64,000 nt of DNA from contig CAJOMJ010000029.1 in assembly GCA_905235505.1 (NCBI GenBank), positions 1 through 64,000 of the forward strand, written 5' to 3'. The position numbers were made by a program, and so were the translations under genes. Origin of the DNA: Paludibacteraceae bacterium. GTDB lineage: Bacteria; Bacteroidota; Bacteroidia; Bacteroidales; Paludibacteraceae. Below, piece after piece: positions 54,301 through 63,300 of the stretch (within the stretch, counting starts at the first letter, position 1; each line of letters starts with the position of its first letter). The notes under the pieces are model-generated. The model worked only from the letters and a program-made list of their open reading frames with translations. It did not search any database and had not been told where the DNA came from.

Positions 54301-55633
54301 GGTTGAGGTGGCTTCTGCAGCCGGTAAAGATACATATAACTATCCTGCACGCCTTGCTGAGGGCGACTTCACAGGCTATACTCTCGAAAACGAGTGGATA
54401 TATGCTAACACCTACGACAACTATTCCGACAATGTTCCCGGTCCTACCGATTTCGTTCGTGGCATGGTTGCTAAAGATGGTATCATGTACTTCATCAACC
54501 GCTCTACCGCATCGTTCACCCGCGTTGATGGTGCTACAGGCTTAATGCTCGATCCTCTGCCAATCACCGGTGAACACCTCTTCCAGACTCAAGGTGACGA
54601 TGGAAATTGGAGCGCTTGCGCTACTCTCCCGTACAACGATGTTAAACTTGACAATGCAGGTCATGCACTTATCAGTGGATGTATCACTGGCGGCAACCGC
54701 TTCCAGATTTACAACGTTGACCTCACTACCGGTGCTGCAACCGAAGTCATCAACGAGCGTCTCTACGATTCTGAAGATACTATCATCAATAAGATGAATT
54801 ATCGTTTCGATGCATTCGGCGTTTATGGTGATGTTACTAAAGACGCTACTATTATGGCTTGCAATGCTAACGGTATGAATGCTTTCCGTTGGCATATCAA
54901 GGGCGGCGTCGCAGGTAAGGCTGAACTCATAGAATTCGTTCCTGACGATGGCGTTAAGTCCTTCATAGTAGATAACGGTGCTTGGACCTATGCTCCTGAA
55001 AGTTCTGCTCCGCAAATATTCCCGCTCGAAGGCGACATGTTCTATGTTGACTATCATGGAACTCTGCCTATGCTCTTCGACGCAGGTACCGAGTCCTATG
55101 GTCACCCGGGTGCTTACGAAGCAACTCTCTTGGACGACTTCGCTAATGTTCCTACAGGAGTGGCAGTAGGTAATGCTGAAGGCGACACCTGCAAGATGAA
55201 CCAAGGTCACAATGGTATCACAGAATTCCAGGTTGGTGATGACTACTTCCTCGTAATGGCAGCTACCAACACTGAAGGTACTCCTTCTTCTGCTTATGCT
55301 CTCTACAAGTTCAAAGACTCTGCTAAGTCATTTGCTGAGATGGAACCCCTCTGGTACTTCCCTGCTAACGGTATGGGTAAAGCTACCGCAGGTGGACGCT
55401 CTGCTGTTCCTTATGTAGAGGTTGAGGGTAACGTTGCTAATATTTACCTCTACACTCTCAACAACGGTTATGCCGTTTATACCTTCACAGGTAAAGAGGG
55501 CGGACACGGTGATGGTGTAGAAAATATCTACGAAGCAAGCAAGGATAAGGCTGTTAAGGTTGTTGAAAACGGCGTTATCTACATCTATCGCAATGGTGTT
55601 AAGTACAATACGATGGGTGCCCAAGTGAAATAA
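51377..55633 (+). CDS. Giant secreted surface protein, main part (beta-helix, OB and propeller regions)
   Basis: A 1418-residue frame, really a continuation of 49974-51347 (combined about 1,885 residues); the open frame extends back to 51326. From about 275 to 580 it carries a right-handed beta-helix like pectate-lyase-fold DUF4957/DUF5123 proteins (NLYVTLERVAGAGDTIILADGEY..., IVIENCEFTAYTKYVINC). An InlB-like block (FTFLGWYTEPDGQGTKVTT) lies about 765, an OB-like domain (VRGTVTFVQSSNFWIQDATGGILCYG) about 810-975, and a propeller-like region about 990-1370. The C-terminus (AVKVVENGVIYIYRNGVKYNTMGAQVK) resembles that of the GHL10 protein. It may bind or cut glycan; no catalytic residues were assigned. 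It ends at a strong terminator (55662-55692). Confidence 0.75.
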   Translation: MKLVFKTTGTSSDASVKLTAIEDILESGAEYVTLTTATEVYQGREGRGNKLGGSKNAYELVMTLKNPVKPTSIVINAMPYQNENDKANNKMIFMGDTLVLTETGAFADYTISYDGNTEISAISLKALQASSNRVYVTSITINADGGSTPEVLEPKTFYGADSFTTEGSVIDPAVWTAVEWNITRNADKTLSIELTWTNDVTGMVPQINLGAEYINMTVEGKKATYTTTDTYEDGVALEGAFFYLAYAGAAKRIDITYTVGAENEKPETPQPPVVGPKVWNIAPNNNPEAPRDDCNLYVTLERVAGAGDTIILADGEYIETLSLPNNYDVVIKAAEGAHPVIKASGYFQHKANLYLEGIKFVFVGEDGNGYAVYSYENTHKNIVIENCEFTAYTKYVINCSSSTSHVDSCIINNCFFHDNDRAAVYFPASTLADNVHACDYLSITNTTIANITSSSISGYAIIDIRNNKAIEAEADGTELVVDHVTMYNFPTGGNGGIMNYKSQNTTITNTIIANPAETEQYATYCYGGNINNVLVYNLTKGKQGHRQSGGLPVIADTIYADPLFADAANLDFTLSENSPAIGAGTNGSTLGDPRWAPEVGPVEKITYVLGGGITNDYGWTNKADMFEAFMTDAGVAEHPTYAEYYAMDDRLGGQGVCGKLTDVSPAFNMTEKWGWLKQYIVDVTAAQLAASPTPTPTALNVTDGNSAAWRYAVGAFFMDTQRASWPVSADFSVAGSYEAFQPAWKHAFDNPGSVTEETELMAPYLEGFTFLGWYTEPDGQGTKVTTINADTEGTLYAYFVPYINTVAEILAMEDGTKAQQVRGTVTFVQSSNFWIQDATGGILCYGKNHGLQEGEFVTIQGDKTTYNGSPEVENVTVVSHEQGTLVNPLTVMLSAVANVETPHLNKLVYIEGLKMAEYQDAGNYKNPVVTDGVDSIILYNMGITEDAIPVGTKINVKAVVGIYKTTMQLRGHAEWVEVASAAGKDTYNYPARLAEGDFTGYTLENEWIYANTYDNYSDNVPGPTDFVRGMVAKDGIMYFINRSTASFTRVDGATGLMLDPLPITGEHLFQTQGDDGNWSACATLPYNDVKLDNAGHALISGCITGGNRFQIYNVDLTTGAATEVINERLYDSEDTIINKMNYRFDAFGVYGDVTKDATIMACNANGMNAFRWHIKGGVAGKAELIEFVPDDGVKSFIVDNGAWTYAPESSAPQIFPLEGDMFYVDYHGTLPMLFDAGTESYGHPGAYEATLLDDFANVPTGVAVGNAEGDTCKMNQGHNGITEFQVGDDYFLVMAATNTEGTPSSAYALYKFKDSAKSFAEMEPLWYFPANGMGKATAGGRSAVPYVEVEGNVANIYLYTLNNGYAVYTFTGKEGGHGDGVENIYEASKDKAVKVVENGVIYIYRNGVKYNTMGAQVK

Positions 55634-55661
55634 TGTAAGTAATACATAATTTCATAATAGG

Positions 55662-55692
55662 CAGGGCGGCAAATAGCCGCCCTGTTTTTTTT
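55662..55692 (+). terminator. Rho-independent terminator of the giant protein gene
   Basis: The perfect 9-bp stem CAGGGCGGC/GCCGCCCTG with loop AAATA, followed by eight T. Confidence 0.92.
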
Positions 55693-55710
55693 ATACATGA
55701 CTGATTATTT

Positions 55711-55885
55711 AACCCAAATCGGTCATTAGCGTTTTGATGATTATGGCTTTATTTTTGATTAGATTTTTTGTCGGTTTGAAGGCGCAATGGGGTTCCATTG
55801 TAACTATTGTAACTGAAAATCGGCAAAAAAGATAACAAAAAGAAAGTCGTGTAAGCGTGAAACAGTCTAATGACCGATTTGGGTT
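55711..55885. mobile_element. Possible MITE-like palindromic element (175 bp)
   Basis: The ends are perfect 19-bp inverted repeats (55711-55729 and 55867-55885; AACCCAAATCGGTCATTAG). Internally, TTTTTTGTCG (55764-55773) pairs with CGGCAAAAAA (55821-55830), and CAATGG (55785-55790) with CCATTG (55795-55800), all roughly concentric about 55797. It has no coding capacity. A target-site duplication was not recognised. Confidence 0.55.
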
Positions 55886-55910
55886 TAAGAAATATATACC
55901 GTAGTTTTAA

Positions 55911-55942
55911 CTTGCATCTTTCAAAAATAATCCGTAACTTTG
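55911..55942 (+). promoter_or_regulatory. Promoter of the amidase/esterase operon
   Basis: CTTG (55911-55914), 20 bp, TAACTTTG (55935-55942); about 98 bp before the ATG at 56040. It lies just beyond the palindromic element. Confidence 0.72.
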
Positions 55943-56039
55943 CATGCAGTTATTCTGACTTCGGGATATACCCCATTGTTTTACATATAACTCTTGCAAT
56001 TGCAAGGTAACCATACGAATCATTAATCACTTTAATATC

Positions 56040-59000
56040 ATGAAAAGAACTATTACTATTATTTCTGCAAGCATTTTAGTAGTGTTTGCTTTTGCACAGC
56101 CTGTCAAGGTGCTTAACAATCAGAAAGTAGCAAACGGATGGAATCCACGTTTCTCGGAGAATGCAGCAGAACTTCTCTATGTGGCGGACGAAACTGACGA
56201 AGTACCTCAGGCAATCAGTCGTTCCGATCTCTATGTCGCCAACGAAGATTTACAGCTTGTGCTCTATCAGAATGGAACTCGTCGTGTACTCACCCCTCAT
56301 GGCGATGATGTGAACTATGTGTGGATTTCTCTTTCCCCCGACAATCAGAAGATTCTCTTCAATACCCTTCATGGCACAGCAGTATGCGACCTGCAGGGTA
56401 GGGAGATTTGTAACCTTGGGCAGCTTGATGCCCCCGTCTGGTTCGGCAATGACAAGGTGGTAGGTATGCTCGACACTCACGATGGCGACCACTACACTTC
56501 TTCATGTATCGCTATTCGGTCTCTTGACGGCAAACTCGACCAGCAACTTACCGACCCGCAGGAGTTCGGTATGTATCCTGCTGTATCGGCAGAAACGGGC
56601 ATGATAGCATACAGTACTCTCAATGGTGAAGTGCACCTCATGCAGACCGATCTGGCACGTGCCGGCATCACTCCTGTGGTAAGAGAGGCTCTGCCTGTCC
56701 GGAAACCGCTCAAGGCGCAAAAAGCACAATACACCTCTCCCTCCCAAGTGAAGATATACATCAATCCTGGTCACGGAGGCTACGATGCAGACGACAGGAA
56801 TATGGCTGTCTATCCTTTCAAAGTAGGTGATCCGAATGGTTTCTGGGAGTCAGTTTCCAATCTTGATAAAGGACTCAAACTCAACGAGTGGCTCCAGCGT
56901 GAAGGTTTCCAAACCAAGATGAGCCGCACTCAGAATCGTACCGAGGACGACCGTGCACTCTCGGCCATAGTGGCAGAAGCCAATGCTTACGGAGCTGACT
57001 ATATGCTCTCTATCCACTCCAATGCCGGCGGACCAAGCAACTATGTTCTTGAACTCTATTCAGGTCAGGACGAAAACGATACCCGTACTTATCGTAATCC
57101 CGCCCCGCGTCAGGCAGAGAGTAGGGCAATATCTACTGTTATTGCCAAATGGCTGACCAAGAACCGTATCACTACATGGTCTCCTGCAAGTCGTGAGAAT
57201 GGTTGGGTAATAGGTGACAAAACCTTCGGCTATACCGTCATGGGGGGCTGGGGCGACGGCTACGGAGTCCTCCGTGCACTCAAAGTACCCGGTTGTATTT
57301 CCGAAGGTTGCATGCACGACTATATTCCCGAAACCTACCGCCTGTTGAATATGGACTACAAGTGGCGTGAGTCGTTCTATTTTATGGCTGCTTTCTATGA
57401 GTATTTCCTTGGTAAGACTCTGCCTTATGGAGCAATCGGTGGACAGGTGCGCGACTGTTATAAGAAGATAGAGTCGCCTAAGATGACCAAGATTCGTGGT
57501 AGTCGCGACGAGTTGCTTCCGATACATGAAGCCAAAGTAACTTTGCTGCAAGATGGCAAAGAACTGGCTACTTATACTACCGACACTCTCTACAACGGAG
57601 TATTCTTCTTCTGGGATTTGCAACCCGGAACCTACACTCTGCGTGCCGAAGCAGAACATTACTATACACTCGAGAAAGAAGTGACTGTTGTTGCAGGAGA
57701 CATCGCATATCAGGATATGTTGGTGAATGCACAACGCGAAACCCGTCCTGAAGTGATAAGTTATACTCCGCATATAGAGAATATCACTGACAGTGTAGAT
57801 GTCTCAGTAGATATAGTGCTCAATTTCAACTGGGATATGAAAGAAGAAGAGACCCGTGCCGCTTTCAGCATTACCCCGGCTGTTGAAGGAGAACTCATAT
57901 TCGAAGATTCATATCGTACTATGCGTTTCCACCCTGCACGTATGTTTGAAAAGGGTACGGAATACACTGTCACCCTGGATAAATCTGCCTGTCACCCTGA
58001 CACCAACTTCCCCAATACAATGGCAGAGAACTTTGTGTTGACGTTCAGAACCAAAAGCCGTTCCAACTTGCGTGTCATGCAAAGTTATCCGGCTAAATCA
58101 GCAGTTGAAGTGCCCCTCAAACCATCATTCATTCTCATATTTGATGAGAAAATAAAGACCTCTACTGCCAAAGCTAACATTGCCGTTGTTGATAACGACG
58201 GTGTAGAGCAAGGTATTAATTCGCGCTCATTCAAATACAACATACTTCAGTCTCCCTATGGTTTCACTTCTTTTGAACTCGTAAACTCTCTTGAGGCTGA
58301 TAAAGATTACAAGCTGATTATCAAACCTGACCTTCAGGATGTTTTGGGCATTTATCATGAGAATGTCACTGAGATTCCTTTCCATACTTCTGCGGAAACG
58401 GATACTCATGCTGGCAGACAGATTAGTGACTGCGAGTCGCTCATGTTTGAATATAACGAGGACGCCAGTATGTATGTAAGCAATGCTTCTGCCTTCCTGA
58501 ATAAAGAACGCAAATATGCCGGCACGTCTTCCAATGAACTGAAATACGAGTTCTCCGATACTGAGAGTGTGGCAATGTACAGATACAATGGCGATATTAT
58601 TGATGGTAACGGTAATTGTAGTCTCGGCATGTACATCTTCTCTGATTTCTCGCAGAATGAAGTAGAGGCAGTGTGGGATGCCTCAGGTGATATCAAATAC
58701 ACTCCTCTCTGTGTGCTTGACTATGCCGGATGGCACTATGAAGAAGCTGATATGACCGTCCTTCCGCATGATGTCGATTATCAGTTCATGGGACTCCGCC
58801 TCGTCCGCAAAGAAGGACTGCTGTCAGGTGCGGGGAGTTTCTATGTTGACAACTTGTATTATGACAGGCAGGAACCCACTGCTATCGATTATGTCGGCTC
58901 TATAGATGTCAAGGTGTTGCCCAACCCTGCCAACACGTTGATTACTATATCCGGACTTCACTCGCCTGCTGAGCTCTCGCTCTATACTGTTGATGGCAAG

Positions 59001-59120
59001 CAGGTACGCTCTGCATTTGGCTCCATTCTGCCCGTAGCCAATGTAGCTGACGGATTATATCTCCTTCGCATCACAACCCAGGATGGTTCTAAACAACAGA
59101 AAGTAATAATCAAACACTAA
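56040..59120 (+). CDS. Multidomain Amidase_3 N-acetylmuramoyl-L-alanine amidase with T9SS domain
   Basis: A 1026-residue secreted protein. A signal peptide (1-19) and TolB/PD40-like propeller repeats (about 22-220) come first. The Amidase_3 catalytic domain (about 238-455) carries the zinc ligands in INPGHGGYD, FWESVSN (Glu) and SIHSNA, and the catalytic Glu in ISEGCMHD. A carboxypeptidase-regulatory-like domain (about 490-570), two SbsA Ig-like Big_5 domains (about 575-790) and a jelly-roll carbohydrate-binding-like region (about 800-945) follow. The T9SS type A domain closes it (VKVLPNPANTLITISG...DGLYLLRITTQDGSKQQKVIIKH). It should act on the surface, cutting the bond between MurNAc and L-Ala and thus giving denuded glycan for GHL10- and SpoIID-type enzymes. 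It starts the two-gene unit with the esterase (12-bp gap). Confidence 0.88.
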   Translation: MKRTITIISASILVVFAFAQPVKVLNNQKVANGWNPRFSENAAELLYVADETDEVPQAISRSDLYVANEDLQLVLYQNGTRRVLTPHGDDVNYVWISLSPDNQKILFNTLHGTAVCDLQGREICNLGQLDAPVWFGNDKVVGMLDTHDGDHYTSSCIAIRSLDGKLDQQLTDPQEFGMYPAVSAETGMIAYSTLNGEVHLMQTDLARAGITPVVREALPVRKPLKAQKAQYTSPSQVKIYINPGHGGYDADDRNMAVYPFKVGDPNGFWESVSNLDKGLKLNEWLQREGFQTKMSRTQNRTEDDRALSAIVAEANAYGADYMLSIHSNAGGPSNYVLELYSGQDENDTRTYRNPAPRQAESRAISTVIAKWLTKNRITTWSPASRENGWVIGDKTFGYTVMGGWGDGYGVLRALKVPGCISEGCMHDYIPETYRLLNMDYKWRESFYFMAAFYEYFLGKTLPYGAIGGQVRDCYKKIESPKMTKIRGSRDELLPIHEAKVTLLQDGKELATYTTDTLYNGVFFFWDLQPGTYTLRAEAEHYYTLEKEVTVVAGDIAYQDMLVNAQRETRPEVISYTPHIENITDSVDVSVDIVLNFNWDMKEEETRAAFSITPAVEGELIFEDSYRTMRFHPARMFEKGTEYTVTLDKSACHPDTNFPNTMAENFVLTFRTKSRSNLRVMQSYPAKSAVEVPLKPSFILIFDEKIKTSTAKANIAVVDNDGVEQGINSRSFKYNILQSPYGFTSFELVNSLEADKDYKLIIKPDLQDVLGIYHENVTEIPFHTSAETDTHAGRQISDCESLMFEYNEDASMYVSNASAFLNKERKYAGTSSNELKYEFSDTESVAMYRYNGDIIDGNGNCSLGMYIFSDFSQNEVEAVWDASGDIKYTPLCVLDYAGWHYEEADMTVLPHDVDYQFMGLRLVRKEGLLSGAGSFYVDNLYYDRQEPTAIDYVGSIDVKVLPNPANTLITISGLHSPAELSLYTVDGKQVRSAFGSILPVANVADGLYLLRITTQDGSKQQKVIIKH

Positions 59121-59132
59121 ACATATATAGGT

Positions 59133-59969
59133 ATGAAGAATTTGTTAGGTTCTATATTGCTGTTGTTGGCTCTTACTGCCACTGCCCAACAGACAATCTA
59201 TCTGCCTCAGAAAGGCGGAAACGGAATAACCACCGGAGAGTACTCAGGTACCAACGGTCAGATATTCGACATCACCGAGCCGCGTATCGACGTCTATCTG
59301 CCTAAGACTGACAAACCCGTGCCAATGCTGCTCTGTTGCCCGGGCGGTGCTTATCAGTATGTGTCCATTCCTAACGAAGGCACCTACGTTGCTCAGTGGG
59401 CTATGCAGCAGAACATCGCTGTGGCGGTGCTCAAATACCGTATGCCTAACGGTCATGAGAATGTGCCTTTGGAAGATGCACTTGCAGCCATGCGTATCCT
59501 TCGCGATAGTGCTAAAGTGTGGAATCTTGTTCCTGACAAGATAGGAGTGATTGGCTTCTCTGCAGGCGGACATCTGGCAGGCTCGCTCGCTACAATGTAC
59601 ACCGACCGTCAGACACGCCCCGACTTCTCTGTGCTTGTCTATCCTGTGCTCTCTATGGAGCAGGATACCCACAAAAAGACCCGTAAGTTGCTCTTGGGCG
59701 ATAATCCCACTCCTATGCAGATTGCCAGATGGACACTGCGCAACAATGTCACTCCCGACACTCCGCCGTGCTTCATTGTCGCCTGTCAGGACGATAAGGT
59801 TGTACCTGTCAGCAATAGTATCGACTTCTATTCTGCCCTTACTGCCAACAATGTCCCTGCGGAACTTCTGATAATGCCTGTTGGTGGGCATGGCTTCGGT
59901 TTCCAACGTGAGATACCGCAAACTGCTGTCTTCCGCCAGTCGCTCTATCATTGGCTTAGCGAGTTATAG
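59133..59969 (+). CDS. Secreted alpha/beta-hydrolase (acetylesterase type)
   Basis: A 278-residue protein with a signal peptide (1-18, ATAQ). The catalytic triad is visible: Ser in GFSAGGHLAG, Asp in CQDDKVVPVS and His in GGHGFG; CPGGAYQYVSIPNEG forms the oxyanion region. This group includes carbohydrate acetylesterases. Next to an amidase and MurNAc genes it may remove O-acetyl groups from MurNAc, which otherwise block lysis of peptidoglycan; that is inference from context. It is translated from the same mRNA as the amidase. Confidence 0.84.
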   Translation: MKNLLGSILLLLALTATAQQTIYLPQKGGNGITTGEYSGTNGQIFDITEPRIDVYLPKTDKPVPMLLCCPGGAYQYVSIPNEGTYVAQWAMQQNIAVAVLKYRMPNGHENVPLEDALAAMRILRDSAKVWNLVPDKIGVIGFSAGGHLAGSLATMYTDRQTRPDFSVLVYPVLSMEQDTHKKTRKLLLGDNPTPMQIARWTLRNNVTPDTPPCFIVACQDDKVVPVSNSIDFYSALTANNVPAELLIMPVGGHGFGFQREIPQTAVFRQSLYHWLSEL

Positions 59970-60382
59970 TCGTATATCATATATTTAAGATAATTTAGGT
60001 TCATAAGTTCCTTCCGCAACCTCTTGAACTTTATACGTTAGCAATGACTACCGATTGATCCGGATATTGGGAGAGCTGTTGAGAAGTAGTGGTTAAAGAT
60101 ACCTGAGATACAAGCAAAGCACTGCATCGCTTGCACCCTGTCAACCATTGTGCAGTAATCTTTCCCGTTCCTATAGGTGATTTCAGAGTCCGTAACATGG
60201 TTAAATCATCGATTATTACTACCGGCATTATTGTCGGTACACTTTTTGTTGTTGCTTATTCCGTAAAAAAGTAGTAACTTTGCACGCTAAATATAGGTTC
60301 ATCCCTTTTTATGTCGGATGGCACCTGTATATGATAGCATCAAGTAACTAAACAGTAAACACTTAAATAGACAATAATCATC
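59970..60382. other. Intergenic region before secA
   Basis: No convincing gene or known RNA motif. A 65-codon minus-strand frame (60031-60228) lacks promoter and homology that I recognise. The secA promoter lies at its right end. Confidence 0.55.
60251..60282 (+). promoter_or_regulatory. Promoter of secA
   Basis: GTTG (60251-60254), 20 bp, TAACTTTG (60275-60282), about 100 bp before the start codon. Confidence 0.72.
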
Positions 60383-63300
60383 ATGGGATTTGTAGAACTT
60401 CTGAAGAAAATGTTTGGTAACAAGTCGCAGCGCGACTTGAAAGAGATAATGCCCTACGTAGATAAGACGAAGGCACAATACGAGCAGATAGATTTGCTCG
60501 ACAATGATGCTCTGCGTGAACGTACCGAACAGATAAAGAAACAGATAGCCGATTATGTGGCACCGGAGAAGAACCGGATTGCCGAACTTAAAGGCATGGT
60601 AGAGGACACGCCTATCGAGAAGCGTGAGAAGATTTATCGTGAGGTCGATGACCTTGAGAAGACAATCACCAAGAAGTACGAAGATATTCTTATGCAGGTG
60701 TTGCCCGAGGTGTTCGCTATTGTGAAGAGCACTGCCCGTCGTTTTGCAGAGAATGAGACTATCGAAGTTGTTGCCACTCAGATGGACAAGGACCTCAGTA
60801 TTGACCATGATTTCGTGCATATAGAAGGTGATAAAGCCATCTATCAGAACCATTGGATGGCGGGCGGCAATGAGATTACATGGGATATGGTGCATTATGA
60901 TGTGCAGTTGATTGGTGGTGTGGTACTTCATCAGGGAAAGATAGCCGAAATGGCTACTGGCGAAGGTAAGACCCTTGTGGCCACCTTGCCTGTTTTCCTC
61001 AATGCCTTGACTCACGAGGGAGTGCATGTGGTGACTGTGAACGACTATCTGGCAAAGCGTGACTCCGAGTGGATGGGTCCGATATACATGTTCCACGGTC
61101 TGACAGTTGATTGCATTGACAAATACAAGCCTAATTCCGAAGAGCGCCGTCGTGCATACGCTTGCGATATTACCTTTGGTACCAACAACGAGTTTGGTTT
61201 CGACTATCTTCGAGACAATATGGCATTCTCACCAATAGACCTTGTGCAGCGCAAGCACAACTATGCCATTGTCGATGAGGTGGACTCTGTCTTGATTGAC
61301 GATGCCCGTACCCCGTTGATTATCTCAGGTCCTGTGGAGAAGGGAGAGGAGCAGATGTTTGACGAGTACAAACATCGTGTAGAACTCCTTGTCCGCAGTC
61401 AGCAGCAACTCACCACCCGTCTTCTTGCAGAGGCGCGTCAGAAAATGCCGTCTGAAGACAAGAAAGTGGCAGAGGAAGGTGAGTTGGCATTGTTCCGCTC
61501 TTATAAAGGTATGCCTAAAAACAAGGCTCTTATCAAGTTCCTCTCTGAGCAGGGCAACAAAGTCCGTCTGCAGAAGACCGAGGAGTTCTATATGCAGGAG
61601 AACAACAAGAATATGCACATCGCAACCGACGAGTTGTACTTCGTGATAGATGAGAAGAATAAGTCTATCGAACTCACTGATAAGGGTATTGATGCTCTGA
61701 CCGGTTCTACCGATGACCCGCATTTCTTCGTCCTGCCCGATGTCGGTAGCGAGATTGCGGAGATAGAGAAGATGCATATATCCGCAGAGGAAAAACAGCA
61801 GAAGAAAGACGAACTTCTGCAGCAATACTCTATCAAGAGCGAGCGTGTACATACTGTCAACCAGCTCCTTAAAGCATACACCTTGTTTGAAAAGGATGTG
61901 GACTATGTCATCATGGATGGTGAAGTCAAAATCGTTGACGAACAGACAGGCCGTATTATGGAGGGCAGACGCTGGTCTGATGGTCTTCACCAGGCAGTAG
62001 AGGCAAAAGAGAATGTGAAGGTGGAAGCCGCAACGCAGACGTTTGCCACTATCACTCTGCAGAATTATTTCCGTATGTATTCCAAATTAGCAGGTATGAC
62101 CGGTACTGCCGAGACAGAGGCAGGTGAGTTCTGGGATATATACAAATTGGATGTGGTGGTTATTCCTACCAACCGTCCTATAGCGCGTGTTGACATGAAC
62201 GACCGTATCTATAAGACACAAAGGGAGAAATACAATGCTGTCATCGAAGAGATAGAAAGCTTGGTGGCTGAAGGCAGACCTGTGCTTGTAGGTACTACCT
62301 CCGTTGAGATAAGCGAGTTGCTTTCGCGTATGCTCGACCGCAAGAAACTGAAGCACAATGTGCTGAATGCCAAACTGCATCAACAAGAGGCACAGGTTGT
62401 GGCTCAAGCAGGACAGAAAGGGGTTATCACCATCGCTACCAACATGGCAGGTCGTGGTACAGATATCAAACTTGCACCCGAAGTGAAAGAAGCGGGTGGT
62501 CTCGCTATCATAGGTACTGAAAGGCATGAGAGCCGTCGTGTTGACCGTCAGCTGCGTGGCCGTTCCGGTCGTCAGGGAGACCCGGGCTCGTCTATATTCT
62601 TCGTCAGTCTTGAAGATGACTTGATGCGCAGGTTCGGCTCCGAACGTATAGCAGGTCTGATGGATAAAATGGGTCTTGGTGAGGGCGAAGTGATAGAACA
62701 TAAGATGATAAATAGTTCTATTGAACGTGCCCAGAAGAAAGTGGAGGAAAACAACTTCGGTATCCGTAAGCGCTTGCTTGAATACGACGACGTTATGAAC
62801 CAGCAGCGTAATGTCATATATCAAAAGCGTCATCACGCTCTCATGGGTGAGCGTATTGGTATGGATATAACCAATATGGTTTATGATACTGCCGATGCCA
62901 TTGTGCAGGATTATCACAATGTTCTTGACTATGAGGGTCTGAAGATAGAATTGTTGCAGACCTTTGCAATGGAGCCTCCCTTCTCGGAAGAAGAGTTCAA
63001 GAGTTCGAGTGCAGGGCGGCTTTCCGATCAAGTGGCAGATGCAGCACTTGAGACCTTCAAGCGTAAGATGGACCAACTCACACAGCGCGTCTATCCTATG
63101 ATAAAACGCACTTTCGAGACCAAAGGAAATATGTATCAGAATGTGCGTGTTGACCTTACCGACGGCAAACGTGTATATCCTATCATCGCCAATATGGAGC
63201 GAACCGTACAAAACGAAGGACGTGAGATAATCAAAGAATTCGAAAAACGAATACTGCTCTATATCATCGACGATGAGTGGAAAGAGCATCTCCGTCAGTT

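Noticed and set aside
59244..59951. 235-codon minus-strand ORF opposite the esterase
   Set aside because: The plus-strand frame has a signal peptide and a complete catalytic triad; the antisense frame has no recognisable motif.
60031..60228. 65-codon minus-strand ORF before secA
   Set aside because: No promoter, no recognisable family and no neighbour on that strand; likely fortuitous.
59990..60240. Possible structured RNA before secA
   Set aside because: No motif of known RNAs (SRP RNA, tmRNA, RNase P RNA) and no convincing long pairing was found by eye.
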